Below are positions 1 to 8,659 of a DNA stretch of 64,000 bases, piece after piece. Position numbers and translations under genes: made by a program. The notes beneath the pieces were generated by a model, which was given only the letters and a program-made list of their open reading frames with translations, did not search any database and was not told where the DNA came from. Position 1 is the stretch's first letter, and every line of letters starts with the position of its first letter. This DNA is from Capillibacterium thermochitinicola (GTDB lineage Bacteria; Bacillota; UBA4882; UBA10575): assembly GCF_013664685.1 (NCBI RefSeq), contig NZ_JAAKDE010000009.1:1-64000 (forward strand), read 5' to 3'.

Positions 1-9
1 CTTTGCCAT
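1..9 (-). CDS. First codons of a gene leaving the window (probable elongation factor Tu)
   Basis: Only ATG GCA AAG (Met-Ala-Lys) lies inside the window, preceded on the minus strand by a strong AGGAGG Shine-Dalgarno with 7 nt spacing. EF-Tu proteins usually begin MAK, and tuf commonly follows sigH and tRNA genes in Clostridia-type chromosomes, so tuf is the best guess. Three residues cannot prove it; another gene of the rpmG-secE-nusG neighbourhood is possible. Confidence 0.4.
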
Positions 10-87
10 TTCTGATCCTCCTTTATGAACCATTATGGGTAACGCAAATAACTCTTTATTCTCCTAAAAACATAAAATTCCTTCATC

Positions 88-96
88 ATTATAGCA
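88..96 (-). promoter_or_regulatory. Extended -10 promoter (TGCTATAAT) for the gene starting at 9
   Basis: Read on the minus strand, TGC followed by a perfect TATAAT lies about 80 nt before the start codon at position 9. I see no good -35 box, which is usual for extended -10 promoters. It lies just after a terminator, so it would start a new transcript for the gene leaving the window. Confidence 0.55.
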
Positions 97-140
97 TAGA
101 TTCTCCATTCAGCCGCCTCTTTACTCCCTTCCAACCGTCC

Positions 141-184
141 ATAAAAAGAAAAAGACCATCTTTAATCCGGATTCGATAGTCTTT
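141..184 (-). terminator. Intrinsic terminator after the tRNA cluster
   Basis: Minus strand: arms AAAGACTATC (175-184) and GATGGTCTTT (151-160) pair over 10 bp with a wobble pair, followed by TTTTTCTTTTTAT. It lies downstream of the three tRNA genes and before the promoter at 88-96, so it ends the sigH/tRNA transcript. Confidence 0.75.
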
Positions 185-277
185 GCTTGCCCTCAATTTT
201 GTTATAATTATGTAACTTTTTGTTCCTGCTTTTTACCCACAGTTCCGTTCTCAACCGGGAAAAGAAAATAAATAAAA

Positions 278-353
278 TGGAGCCCTCAACCAGAATCGAA
301 CTGGTGACCTCATCCTTACCATGGATGCGCTCTACCTACTGAGCTATGAGGGC
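278..353 (-). tRNA. tRNA-Thr (anticodon GGU)
   Basis: The minus strand folds as a 76-nt cloverleaf: acceptor GCCCTCA/TGAGGGC, anticodon stem CATCC/GGATG around loop ATGGTAA, T-loop TTCGATT, and an encoded CCA (TGG at 278-280 on the plus strand). Anticodon GGT reads ACC and ACU. First in coordinate order of a Thr-fMet-Tyr cluster transcribed with or after sigH. Confidence 0.95.
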
Positions 354-356
354 TCT

Positions 357-432
<76 letters not shown>

Positions 433-445
433 GTTTTATATTATT

Positions 446-531
446 TGGTGGAGGGGGAAGGATTTGAACCTTCGAAGCGATCACGCAACAGATTTACAGT
501 CTGCCCCCTTTGGCCACTTGGGTACCCCTCC
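446..531 (-). tRNA. tRNA-Tyr (anticodon GUA)
   Basis: An 86-nt class II cloverleaf on the minus strand with acceptor GGAGGGG, anticodon loop CTGTAAA flanked by CAGA/TCTG, and the long variable arm expected of bacterial tRNA-Tyr. CCA is encoded. It is the tRNA nearest the 3' end of sigH. Confidence 0.95.
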
Positions 532-613
532 GTCAATCGCAAAAATGATTATACTACAGCTTCGTTTCTATGTCAACACTTATTTTATGGACCATTCCTG
601 GCGATTTCTGGCG

Positions 614-1276
614 TTAGCCTTTAAAGTTGCTCTCTTCCCTTTTTTCCAAATAACGTTCGAGCTTTCTTTTCACCCGTTGCAACGCATTGTCAATGGATTT
701 GACGTGCCGGTGCAGGTCCTGGGCAATCTCCTGGTAAGAACGGCCGTCCAGATACGAAACCAAAACACGCCATTCCAAATCACTTAAAAATTCACCCATC
801 TTATTCTCAATATCCACATATTCTTCCCGGCTGATCACCAACTCCTCCGGGTCGGTCACTTTGTTCCCGGAGATTACGTCCATCAAGGTCCGGTCGGATT
901 CTTCGTCATAAATGGGTTTGTTCAATGAGACATAAGAGTTCAACGGGATGTGCTTCTGGCGGGTCGCCGTTTTAATCGCCGTGATAATCTGGCGGGTGAT
1001 ACAAAGTTCGGCAAAAGCACGGAAAGAAGCCAACTTATCATGGCGGAAATCCCGGATCGCTTTATAAAGGCCGATCATCCCTTCCTGGATGATGTCTTCC
1101 CGGTCAGCCCCGATCAAAAAATAAGAACGGGCTTTGGCACGGACAAAATTTTTATATTTATTAATCAGGTACTCCTGGGCACCGATATTACCTTGCCTGG
1201 CGGCTTCGACAATTGCCTCATCCATCATATTATCATAAACTTCATAGTTTTTTTGCGGATTGGCCCCCACGAACAT
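614..1276 (-). CDS. sigH: RNA polymerase sigma-H factor (sporulation/transition state)
   Basis: Directs RNA polymerase to early-sporulation promoters. The protein (about 220 aa) is nearly collinear with Bacillus SigH: region 2 (KYKNFVRAKARSYFLIGAD, then EDIIQEGMIGLYKAIRDF), the ITRQIITAIKTATRQKH stretch, and region 4 helix-turn-helix (GRSYQEIAQDLHRHVKSID). The open frame reaches 1351, but that ATG lies inside the -35 box of the promoter at 1323-1351, so translation must begin later. ATG at 1276 follows GGAGG by only 2 nt; GTG at 1270 is spaced 8 nt and may be the true start. Neighbours rlmB, mrnC and the tRNAs match the usual sigH locus. Confidence 0.96.
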   Translation of the reverse strand: MFVGANPQKNYEVYDNMMDEAIVEAARQGNIGAQEYLINKYKNFVRAKARSYFLIGADREDIIQEGMIGLYKAIRDFRHDKLASFRAFAELCITRQIITAIKTATRQKHIPLNSYVSLNKPIYDEESDRTLMDVISGNKVTDPEELVISREEYVDIENKMGEFLSDLEWRVLVSYLDGRSYQEIAQDLHRHVKSIDNALQRVKRKLERYLEKREESNFKG

Positions 1277-1322
1277 CGCCTCCAGACAAAATAAAAGATA
1301 TAACATGTCCCATTTACTGAAC

Positions 1323-1351
1323 ATTATACAACAGGCCATTACAATCGTCAA
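1323..1351 (-). promoter_or_regulatory. SigA-type promoter for sigH
   Basis: Minus strand TTGACG, 17-nt spacer, TATAAT: one mismatch to consensus at ideal spacing. It lies between rlmB and sigH, giving sigH (and probably the tRNAs) a transcript of its own, and it rules out the upstream start codon at 1351. Confidence 0.85.
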
Positions 1352-1410
1352 GGCAAATTGCTTATCTTCACCGCCGTTAGCTGGATTAATTACATAATAT
1401 TGGACCGGGT

Positions 1411-2184
1411 TTAATCCTTCTCCTGTATGTCATGTGGACGGCGACGGCGGAGTACCTCGTAGAGCAGAATTCCCGCCGCTACGGAAACGTTAAGCGAAGA
1501 AACCCGCCCTTGCATGGGAATTCGCAGCAGGAGGTCGCATTTCTCCTTGGCCAACCGGGAAAGGCCTCTCCCTTCGCTGCCCAGAACCAGGCAGAGCGGC
1601 AACGTCAAGTCAAAGGTTGACGTCCAGAGATTATCCCCGGCCTGGTCGGCACCGATCACCCAACAACCTTTGGCTTTCAGCTCTTCAATCCCGCGCACTG
1701 TATTTTTAACCACCGCCACCGGAAGATGATTCGCCGCGCCGGCCGATGCTTTCAGCACCGTTGCGTTTAAACCGGCGGACCGCCGCTCCGGCAGGATGAC
1801 CCCATGACCGCCACCGACCTCCACCGTCCGGATGATGCTCCCCACATTGTGGGGATCCTCGACGCCATCCAACAACACCAGGAGCGGATTTTCGCCCCGG
1901 GCGCGGGCCTGAGCCAACAGGTTGTCCACGGTTACGGTGGTCAGCGGCTCCGCCAACGCCATGACCCCTTGGTGGCGACCCGTGGTGGCCAGGCGGTCCA
2001 ATTCCTTTCGTTCACAATATTCGAGCGGGATCCCCCGTTCCTGCACCAAGGCGACAATGGCGCTTACCTGTGGGCCATGGGCCTGCTTCGCAATATACAC
2101 TTTTTTCAGTTTCCTTCCGGCCTGCAGTGCCTCCCAGACCGGATTTCGCCCTTCCAGCCATTCTCCCCGTTCTTGCGCCGCCAT
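1411..2184 (-). CDS. rlmB: 23S rRNA (guanosine-2'-O-)-methyltransferase RlmB (TrmH/SpoU family)
   Basis: SAM-dependent 2'-O-methylation of a guanosine in 23S rRNA. 257 aa with an N-terminal substrate-binding domain (starts EWLEGRNPVWEAL) and a C-terminal SPOUT knot: motif 1 LDGVEDPHNVGSIIRTVE, motif 2 LVLGSEGRGLSRL and motif 3 IPMQGRVSSLNVSVAAGILLYE, all intact. GAGGTGGAAG precedes the ATG. It sits upstream of sigH as yacO/rlmB does in Bacillus, within a thyX-mrnC group of housekeeping genes. The 144 nt before it, up to thyX, hold no gene. Confidence 0.95.
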   Translation of the reverse strand: MAAQERGEWLEGRNPVWEALQAGRKLKKVYIAKQAHGPQVSAIVALVQERGIPLEYCERKELDRLATTGRHQGVMALAEPLTTVTVDNLLAQARARGENPLLVLLDGVEDPHNVGSIIRTVEVGGGHGVILPERRSAGLNATVLKASAGAANHLPVAVVKNTVRGIEELKAKGCWVIGADQAGDNLWTSTFDLTLPLCLVLGSEGRGLSRLAKEKCDLLLRIPMQGRVSSLNVSVAAGILLYEVLRRRRPHDIQEKD

Positions 2185-2328
2185 AATCCGCTTCCACCTC
2201 TTTGGATGAAGATTATCCTGCCCGCAGCCCCGCGGACACCGGACAGATCATAGAACACAAAAGCTTAATCTAAAACCGTACAAATTGGCCAAGACAATTG
2301 ACAGCCCCATTTGTCCATCCGATCTTCC

Positions 2329-3018
2329 CTAAGCCTCTCCGTCAACCTCTTCCCGCGTATAAGGCCGGCCACAGGTCATCGCCCCTTCGGAGCATTTGCC
2401 CTGGACCAGGCAGGCCGGTCCCGCTTCCCGAAAGAGCAGGGGAGCGACCTTGATCACTTCCTGCCGGATCTTCCAGGCCAATGCCCGGATCTCCCACTGG
2501 GCCCGGCGACAACAACGCAAGCTGAAGAAATGCAACAGGCTCCGGGCGTTCATCGTCATGATCAACTGGGTTTGGCAGGCATTCGGCAGTAAATAACGGG
2601 CATCCTCCTTCGGGATCCCCAGCGCCGTCAGGCGGTTATACCCGGCCTGGATCTGCCCGATCACCCGCATAAACTCTTCCTGCGCCACCGGATCGGCCGC
2701 CACCGTAGGAGGAACGACCACCGCAAAAGCGGCTTCGTTGACGTAACGCTGGGATCGCTGGGAATAGGAAGCAATCCGGTGCCGCACCAACTGGTGGCTT
2801 AAAGCCCGGCTCACCCCGGTGATGGCAAAAGTAAAAGCCACATGCTCAAAGGGGGAAAGGTGGCCGTAGTCCACAAGCTTATCGATAAATTCCTGTTGTT
2901 TCTCCGGCGTAAACCCCGCCCACACTTCCTCCGCGGCCTGTGGGGCATAGCAGAGCCGCGCCGCCGTGGCGACGACCCGCTCCGGTTCGGGCGTATGGCT
3001 TAAGAGCTTTACTTCCAT
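2329..3018 (-). CDS. thyX: Flavin-dependent thymidylate synthase ThyX
   Basis: Makes dTMP from dUMP with FAD and methylene-tetrahydrofolate, replacing ThyA. 229 aa, with the ThyX signature RHRIASYSQRSQRY (RHR-x7-S) and the conserved SPFEHVAFTF helix. The frame stays open upstream to 3228, but the ATG at 3018 has GGAGGGAGAAAC directly before it and gives the family's normal N-terminus (MEVKLLSHTPEPE). It overlaps the end of mrnC by 10 nt, so the two are translationally coupled. Confidence 0.96.
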   Translation of the reverse strand: MEVKLLSHTPEPERVVATAARLCYAPQAAEEVWAGFTPEKQQEFIDKLVDYGHLSPFEHVAFTFAITGVSRALSHQLVRHRIASYSQRSQRYVNEAAFAVVVPPTVAADPVAQEEFMRVIGQIQAGYNRLTALGIPKEDARYLLPNACQTQLIMTMNARSLLHFFSLRCCRRAQWEIRALAWKIRQEVIKVAPLLFREAGPACLVQGKCSEGAMTCGRPYTREEVDGEA

Positions 3019-3464
3019 GTTTCTCCCTCCTGTCGGGCGGCTTTGGGCTTCGACCCGGCTTGTGGTGTTGCTCTCTCCTGTTCTGCTTTTAAATAAGCAA
3101 AACCGGCCGCCATCAACTCCGCCATGCGTTCTTTCCTTCCCGTCAAGTACAGATAACCGAGGAGACTCTCCCAGGCTGTACTGTAACGGTACGTCACCGC
3201 ATTGGTGTGGGCCGGAATATGCCCGCATTTTTGGTTCCGTCCTTTACGGATCAGCTCTCGCTCTTCCGCCGTAAGGCGGGGGGTGATGTAACTCACGATC
3301 CGGGCCTGGGCCTCCGCCCGTACATATTTGATGGCTTCCCGGTGCAGTTCGCCCGTATTGCGGTAAGCCGGGTCCCGTACCAATTGTTCGCGCACATAAA
3401 CCTCGTAGAGGGCATCGCCCAGGTAAGCCCAGTGGGCCGGTGACAATTCATCTGCCTTTGGCAA
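3009..3464 (-). CDS. mrnC: Mini-ribonuclease III (23S rRNA maturation)
   Basis: Dimeric RNase III-like enzyme without a dsRNA-binding domain that trims 23S rRNA precursor. 151 aa; the catalytic Asp lies in LGDALYEVYVRE, and KGRNQKCGHIPAHTNAVTYRYSTAWESLLGYLYL matches the C-terminal half of the family in two conserved blocks. The start is TTG at 3462-3464, with GGAAGGAAG about 8 nt upstream; no ATG precedes the catalytic block in this frame. Its C-terminus is basic and runs into thyX. In Bacillus mrnC also neighbours rlmB. Confidence 0.9.
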   Translation of the reverse strand: MPKADELSPAHWAYLGDALYEVYVREQLVRDPAYRNTGELHREAIKYVRAEAQARIVSYITPRLTAEERELIRKGRNQKCGHIPAHTNAVTYRYSTAWESLLGYLYLTGRKERMAELMAAGFAYLKAEQERATPQAGSKPKAARQEGETWK

Positions 3465-3508
3465 CTGACAACTTCCTTCCTGTACAACTTCCTTCCGGGT
3501 GGGTTGCT

Positions 3509-4741
3509 TTAATAAATTTCAACCGTACCATACACCCCGTCGTACCCGGGGGTAACCTTAAGCAGGCCCAGGCGTACCCGGCGTACTCCTTCGGCCACCC
3601 GCACCCCGGCCGTCTCCGCTAAGTCCTCGAGGGGAACCTCCCGAAGAATACTCAATTCGGGACCGTGGGTCGCCAGCATCCGGTCGTACAGACGCTGGAC
3701 TTTTTTCGTTCCTTCTCCCGCCTGTTCTGCTTCGGCAATAATTTTGGATAAGGACAGTAACCTTTCCGCCGGACGGGCCGCCGGGGGTTGTCCTTCCTCC
3801 GCCCGGTCGGCCAGGACCGCCACCCGGTGGAGTACGCCGACGGTAACCCGGCGTCCACAGACCGGACATCTTTCCCCGGCAGCCATCGTCTGCTGGGGAG
3901 ACCAGCGCACCCCGCAGGCCCGGTGCCCGTCCCAATGGTACTTTCCTTCTTCCGGGAAAAACTCAACCGTTCCCATTAGCCCCGGAAACGGACGGCGGAG
4001 CGCCCGCCGCAAGCCGGAAAAAGAGAGTTCGGTTTCGAACCGTGTTGCCTCCCGGGCCAGCTTGGCTGGGGAATGGGCGTCCGAGTTGGAGACAAGGGCG
4101 TAATCATCAAGTATACTGAGCCGGCGGTTCATGGCCGGATCAGAGGACAATCCGGTCTCCACGGCATGGATTTCAGCGGTTAAGTCCCCGTAACACTCTT
4201 CCAGACTGTTAAAGCCGGTCTTCATTCCGAACACCGAATAATGGGGTGTCCAGATATGGGCCGGGATCAGCACCGCCGCGGGAGCCACCTCCAGGGTAAT
4301 GGCCAATAAATCACGACTGTCCAATCCCAAAGTGGGCCGCCCGTCACTGTGCAGGTTGCCGTAACGCTCCAGGCGGCCGGCAAGACGCTCCGCCGCTTCA
4401 AAATGGGGCAACAGGATCAGATGGTGGACCTTCCGGGTTTTCCCCGCCTTTTTATATACGGTGCTGACCTCTCCCGCCAGGACAAACCGGACCGTCGGGG
4501 CCATCGGCAGGTCCGAACCGGGCGGGAGCTCACAGGACGGTTTCAAACGCCAGAGGCCTTCTTCCGCCTCTTCCAGTTTGGTCCGGAGCTCGTCCCGCCA
4601 CCCGGGGTGGGTGAGATCGCCGGTCCCGATGAGCGTTAATCCTTTCCGGCGCGCCCAAAAGACCAGTTGTTCGGGGGTGATCTCTTTACTGGCGGCCATC
4701 GCGTAGCGTGAATGTACGTGAAGATCGGCCCAATAGTGCAT
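3509..4741 (-). CDS. Endonuclease Q family protein (PHP-domain nuclease)
   Basis: EndoQ enzymes cut DNA 5' of deaminated or abasic lesions. The 410-aa protein starts with a PHP metal site (ADLHVHSRYAM), has further metal-binding His/Asp residues in the middle (SNSDAHSPAKL), and carries a cysteine cluster around CGVRWSPQQ and CPVCGRRVTVG that should hold zinc. A helix-hairpin-helix-like end region follows. Length and order match the family. CAGGAG precedes the ATG at 4741. mrnC lies 44 nt downstream, so they may share a transcript. Function in this organism is inferred from family. Confidence 0.85.
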   Translation of the reverse strand: MHYWADLHVHSRYAMAASKEITPEQLVFWARRKGLTLIGTGDLTHPGWRDELRTKLEEAEEGLWRLKPSCELPPGSDLPMAPTVRFVLAGEVSTVYKKAGKTRKVHHLILLPHFEAAERLAGRLERYGNLHSDGRPTLGLDSRDLLAITLEVAPAAVLIPAHIWTPHYSVFGMKTGFNSLEECYGDLTAEIHAVETGLSSDPAMNRRLSILDDYALVSNSDAHSPAKLAREATRFETELSFSGLRRALRRPFPGLMGTVEFFPEEGKYHWDGHRACGVRWSPQQTMAAGERCPVCGRRVTVGVLHRVAVLADRAEEGQPPAARPAERLLSLSKIIAEAEQAGEGTKKVQRLYDRMLATHGPELSILREVPLEDLAETAGVRVAEGVRRVRLGLLKVTPGYDGVYGTVEIY

Positions 4742-4807
4742 CGTTTTGGCTCCTGGTCTAACTTTTTTGCTTCCTTCTCCCCGTATTATACCAGATTTCC
4801 ACCGGCC

Positions 4808-4833
4808 AAAAAGGCCCGAAATCTGTTCGGGCC
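4808..4833 (-). terminator. Intrinsic terminator after the hemerythrin-like gene
   Basis: GGCCCGAA (4813-4820) pairs with TTCGGGCC (4826-4833). On the minus strand the stem is followed by TTTTT, and on the plus strand by A/T-rich sequence. It lies between the hemerythrin-like gene and the EndoQ gene. Confidence 0.75.
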
Positions 4834-4865
4834 AAAAATTTTCAGGAGACGCGGTTGACTACCGC

Positions 4866-5525
4866 TTAAAGTGAACAGGCTTCACCTGTTTCGGCTTCGG
4901 GCGGTCCTTCAATCCCACCGGTCTCCACCGGTCCCGGTTCCCGGTCCTGTTCCGGTCCTTCCTCCACGGCCACCATGTTTTCCTGCCGGCTCCGGAGAGC
5001 ACTTGGTCTTTGCAGATATTCCTGGCAAAGCTCATCGGCCACCTGAACCAGCTGTCGCAACCGGTCCCAGGGTGCGTCTTCCGGTTGGCCCCCCAGATCC
5101 TGCCCCGTCTCCCCTTGCCCCTTTAGCGCCAGCAGGGCCGTATTTTCCCGGGCGAGATGGTCGGTTACCGTCGCCGTGAACTCTTCACCCCAGCGTACAA
5201 ACTCCCGGCCCGCGTTAGGCCGGCCGCTGCTTAAAGGTTTGATGGTGGCCTCCAGTTTCGCCAGCGCGGCTTTGATCCGTTCGTGGTCACCCTGCAAACG
5301 CTCGGGTAAACCATGGTTCAATTTACGGTAAAGGGCAAAGGCAAATTCCTCTTCCCAACTCATATGTTCCTGGGCGAGAAAGTCCCGCCAAAAACGGAGT
5401 GTGTTCTCCAGATGCACGATATTAACCCCCTTGGCTTTCTTCAGTCGCTGGTTCAGTTCCTTTTGGACCTGGAGCATTTCCTGGATTCCCTGGTGCTCCA
5501 AAGTGATTCGTGCCAAGTATTCCAT
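4866..5525 (-). CDS. Hemerythrin HHE-domain protein
   Basis: 219 aa. The N-terminal ~140 residues form a four-helix HHE cation-binding domain: ITLEHQGI, FLAQEHMSWEEEFAF, GDHERIKAAL and DHLARENTALLAL supply the His/Glu ligands expected for a di-iron centre. The last ~70 residues are acidic, Pro/Gly/Glu-rich and probably disordered. Such proteins bind oxygen or sense iron/redox state; the role here is unknown. ATG at 5525 follows GGAGGGGGAAAG, better placed than the upstream ATG at 5564. It is bounded by terminators on both sides, so it is likely monocistronic. Confidence 0.85.
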   Translation of the reverse strand: MEYLARITLEHQGIQEMLQVQKELNQRLKKAKGVNIVHLENTLRFWRDFLAQEHMSWEEEFAFALYRKLNHGLPERLQGDHERIKAALAKLEATIKPLSSGRPNAGREFVRWGEEFTATVTDHLARENTALLALKGQGETGQDLGGQPEDAPWDRLRQLVQVADELCQEYLQRPSALRSRQENMVAVEEGPEQDREPGPVETGGIEGPPEAETGEACSL

Positions 5526-5625
5526 CTTTCCCCCTCCTTTATGAACAAATCTCCCCTTTGCCATTACTATCGACCCAACATCTTTTTTATGCTTAAATCC
5601 GGTCTTATCCCGAAAATTACTATTA

Positions 5626-5650
5626 CAAAAAAAAGACCCTTTCGGGTCTT
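5626..5650 (-). terminator. Intrinsic terminator of the yhaO-yhaN operon
   Basis: Minus strand: AAGACCC, GAAA tetraloop, GGGTCTT, then a run of eight T. It lies 25 nt past the stop codon of the YhaN-like gene. Confidence 0.85.
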
Positions 5651-5674
5651 GCGCCTTACGAAATTAACGGCCGC

Positions 5675-8659
5675 TCAAGACAGCCTCCTGACCACCAACT
5701 CCTCCCCCCAGGCGGCAAAATCAACCCGGTGGGAAAGGAGGATCACTTGCCGTTCGGCGGCCAGCAGCTGCAATGAAGCACGGATTTTGTTCAAACGCTC
5801 CGCATCGCAGTTTAAAAACGGATCATCGAAAACAAAAGGCAAAACCGCCTCGGTGGCCAAAAGATCGGCAATGCCCAGGCGCAGGGCGATATACAACTGG
5901 TCGCGGGCCCCGTGGCTCAGTTGGCCCGGCGCCACCGGCCGTCCGTCGATGGACACGGTCACGCGGAAGGCTTCATCCAGTTCCACCCGGCGTCCACTGA
6001 ACCCGGTGATGCCCCGGTAATATTCGGTGGTCGCCGCGGCCAGGCGGCGGCGGTAAGTGCTCTGAAAATCATGGATCGCAGCGGTCAATTCCTGATAAGC
6101 GACGGCAAGGGCGTCGCAAGTCAGTTCAACCTCCGCATGGCGCGCCGTAAGCTCCGTCAATTTTTCCTCGGCCCGGGCGATGTTCACCGGTTCCTGGCCT
6201 TCCAGCCGGGCCAGCTCCATGGTGAGCCGGCGAATCTCCTCATCAAGGACGCGCAATTCAGCCTGGGCGCGGGCAACTTCTTCCCGCCGCCGGGCATAAC
6301 CGGCCTCAATCGCCTCCGGTTCGGTGGCGGTTTCCAGTTGGGCGAGGCCCGGGTGGGCCGCGACCAACTTCTGGCGTTCACTGAGGAGCGTTTGCGCCTC
6401 CAGGAACGCGTCATCGCTTTTGGCTTCCAGATCCGCCAAGGAATTAACCCTATGGATCGCCAGGATGTTCTCCAGGGCGGCACGGGCTTTCTCCTCTTTT
6501 TGCTCCAGCTCCTGCCAGTTGGCCCAAAGCCTTTTCGCCTCCTGGTAATCGCCGCCCGCCGCCGTCAGGAGCGGGTCGATCCGGCCCCGTAATTCTTCTT
6601 CCCTTTGCGCCAAGGCGGCCAGTTGCTGCCGTTGTTTTGCCAGATACTCTTCGTTGGCCTCCTGCCGGGCCTCCTGCCGGCGCCGCCGGGCCTGTTCCTC
6701 TTCATAAGCAGTGGCTTCCGCCTGTAACTGCTGCCACCAACGGGCCGGTTTCTCCGCCAGCCAGGCCACCAGTTCGCCCAGACAGGTCAAATCTTCGTCC
6801 GGGGCCACCACCTGCGCGAAGGAGAACAAATCGGGCCAGCGCCCGTTCAAAAGCAACCCACCGGCTGTCAAGGGACACTGCGCCACCGGGCCGGCGTAGG
6901 CCCCCAGCTCCCGGCGGCGTAACTCCTGTTGCCGGCGGACCAGTTCTTCACCTTCGTCCACCAAATCTTCCCACCGGCGGACGGCGGCCGCCACCTCCGG
7001 GTAGCGGTCCGTAAATGGTTTAACCCGTGCTTCGAATTCATCGATCGCGCGCTTAGCCGCATTAACCTGCGCCTCATTCTTCACCACTTCCTGCTGGACC
7101 TGCGCCCGTAACCCAGCGGGAAGGAACAGACAACCCGCCAGATAACCGCCGGCGGCACCGAGCAGCACACCGGCCAGCAACGCGAGGGGGAGGCCGGCAC
7201 GCCCGCCGGCCCAAAGGACGGCCAGCCCACCACCGGCGGCCGCGGCACCGAGCGCCAAAACCAGCCGGAGGTGCCGCCGGTAGTCAAGCCGTCTTCGTTC
7301 CGCTTTCGCGTTTTCCCATTTCAAAGAGGCATTTTCCAACACGGAACGGAGATAGGCCCGCCGGGACTCACAAACTTTTAACGTTTCAACAAGTTCCGGA
7401 TCGGCCCCTTCAAACAATGAGTACTCTTCCGCCCGGACCCGCCAGTTCTCGGCCACCGCCGCTTCCAACTGCTCCCATTCGGCCCAGAAGGCGAGCGCCT
7501 CCGCCGCTTGCTCGCGGCGCCTCTCCACTACCGCCACGGGCTGGGGCCCCAGGGCTGACCAGTCCGGACCGGAAACGACATTACCGGTCCTCTGGTCGGC
7601 CGCCAGGACGGTGCCCTTTTCTGCTTCCAACTCGGAAATCCCCTGGTGCAGCCGGGTCTTTTGCTGAACGATGGCCTCCAGTTCACCAAGGATCGCCGCC
7701 GTTTCGGGCGGTACAGCCGGCCCCCAGTGATAAGCGGTCTTTTCTTCCTCGATCCGGCGCAGCGTCGCATCTAACTCCCGCGCTTGTTCCCTACTCTTCT
7801 GCACCTGGGTATAGACCTGCCGCGCCGCCTCGTAATTCTGCTTCAATTGCTGCCACTGGCTCCAGAGGTTTAACATCCGTTCCTGCGCCGCCAGTTTTTC
7901 CTCCAGATTCCCCCGGGCGTTCTCCTTTTCCACCAACCGCTTCCGGACCGCTTCCAACTGGTCGACAAGCTCCCGGTCCCGCGCAATCGCCGCTCTCGTC
8001 GTTTCAATCTCCGCCGCCAACTGTTCCAAGAGGCGGGGTTCAAAAGCATCCTTGGCCGTCACACCCCGGCGGCCGGTGAAACGGGTGAGCTCCCGTAACT
8101 CCTTGGCCAGTTGGTCGGTGGCATACTTAAACCCCACCCCGGTACCGGAAAGCAACTCTTGGACCCGGCCGTCCAGCTCATCGGCCTCCGGGAGCGGTTG
8201 GGTCAGACAAAAAGTAGCTTCAAACAAGCCCTGGGAATTGAGGCCAATTAATGCTTTCAGTTTCTCCTCATAACGCAGGTTACGCCGCTGGGCCCGGGGA
8301 TTATGGGTTCCACCGATGATCTCCCGGTACTCACCGTTTTCCAGCCGGGCGAGGGAGATCTGGTTGTTTTGAAAGTTCCGCCGCAGGCGGTAGCTTTCCC
8401 CGTCAACCCGCCAGAACAACTCGCCCTCGAAACCAAGGGGGTGATCCCAGTTCAGGTAACGGGCTTGCCCAAAAACCGTGGGGTCGGTAGTCTGGGGTAA
8501 ACCGAAGAGCAAAGCAGTGATCCCGGCGACCAAAGTTGATTTTCCGGACTCGTTGGGGGCCACGTAGACGTTAAGCCCATCGGTGAAGATAAATTCTGTA
8601 GTTTCCCGGTAGGGACCGAACCCGGTCAAACGTACCCGGTCAAACTTAACGTTCCCCAC
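5675..8659 (-). CDS. YhaN-like SMC/Rad50-type ATPase (AAA, DNA repair)
   Basis: Large ABC-type ATPase partner of the nuclease encoded just upstream, comparable to SbcC/Rad50. About 994 aa: N-terminal Walker A (APNESGKSTL), two long coiled-coil arms, a central hydrophobic hairpin of about 50 residues rich in Gly/Ala/Leu (around residues 480-530) that looks like paired membrane helices, then the C-terminal half-ATPase with signature LSHGARDQLYIALRL and Walker B VFDDPFLNCD. The membrane hairpin is typical of YhaN and absent from SbcC. Start GTG at 8659 has GGGGGGAAAG before it and overlaps yhaO by 14 nt; an ATG at 8686 has no good ribosome site. Confidence 0.88.
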   Translation of the reverse strand: MGNVKFDRVRLTGFGPYRETTEFIFTDGLNVYVAPNESGKSTLVAGITALLFGLPQTTDPTVFGQARYLNWDHPLGFEGELFWRVDGESYRLRRNFQNNQISLARLENGEYREIIGGTHNPRAQRRNLRYEEKLKALIGLNSQGLFEATFCLTQPLPEADELDGRVQELLSGTGVGFKYATDQLAKELRELTRFTGRRGVTAKDAFEPRLLEQLAAEIETTRAAIARDRELVDQLEAVRKRLVEKENARGNLEEKLAAQERMLNLWSQWQQLKQNYEAARQVYTQVQKSREQARELDATLRRIEEEKTAYHWGPAVPPETAAILGELEAIVQQKTRLHQGISELEAEKGTVLAADQRTGNVVSGPDWSALGPQPVAVVERRREQAAEALAFWAEWEQLEAAVAENWRVRAEEYSLFEGADPELVETLKVCESRRAYLRSVLENASLKWENAKAERRRLDYRRHLRLVLALGAAAAGGGLAVLWAGGRAGLPLALLAGVLLGAAGGYLAGCLFLPAGLRAQVQQEVVKNEAQVNAAKRAIDEFEARVKPFTDRYPEVAAAVRRWEDLVDEGEELVRRQQELRRRELGAYAGPVAQCPLTAGGLLLNGRWPDLFSFAQVVAPDEDLTCLGELVAWLAEKPARWWQQLQAEATAYEEEQARRRRQEARQEANEEYLAKQRQQLAALAQREEELRGRIDPLLTAAGGDYQEAKRLWANWQELEQKEEKARAALENILAIHRVNSLADLEAKSDDAFLEAQTLLSERQKLVAAHPGLAQLETATEPEAIEAGYARRREEVARAQAELRVLDEEIRRLTMELARLEGQEPVNIARAEEKLTELTARHAEVELTCDALAVAYQELTAAIHDFQSTYRRRLAAATTEYYRGITGFSGRRVELDEAFRVTVSIDGRPVAPGQLSHGARDQLYIALRLGIADLLATEAVLPFVFDDPFLNCDAERLNKIRASLQLLAAERQVILLSHRVDFAAWGEELVVRRLS

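Noticed and set aside
1277-1351. Longer sigH start at 1351
   Set aside because: That ATG falls in the -35 box of a near-consensus promoter, so it would not be in the mRNA.
7417-8079. A 220-codon plus-strand open frame rich in Pro/Ser
   Set aside because: It lies entirely antisense to the yhaN-like gene and has shadow composition.
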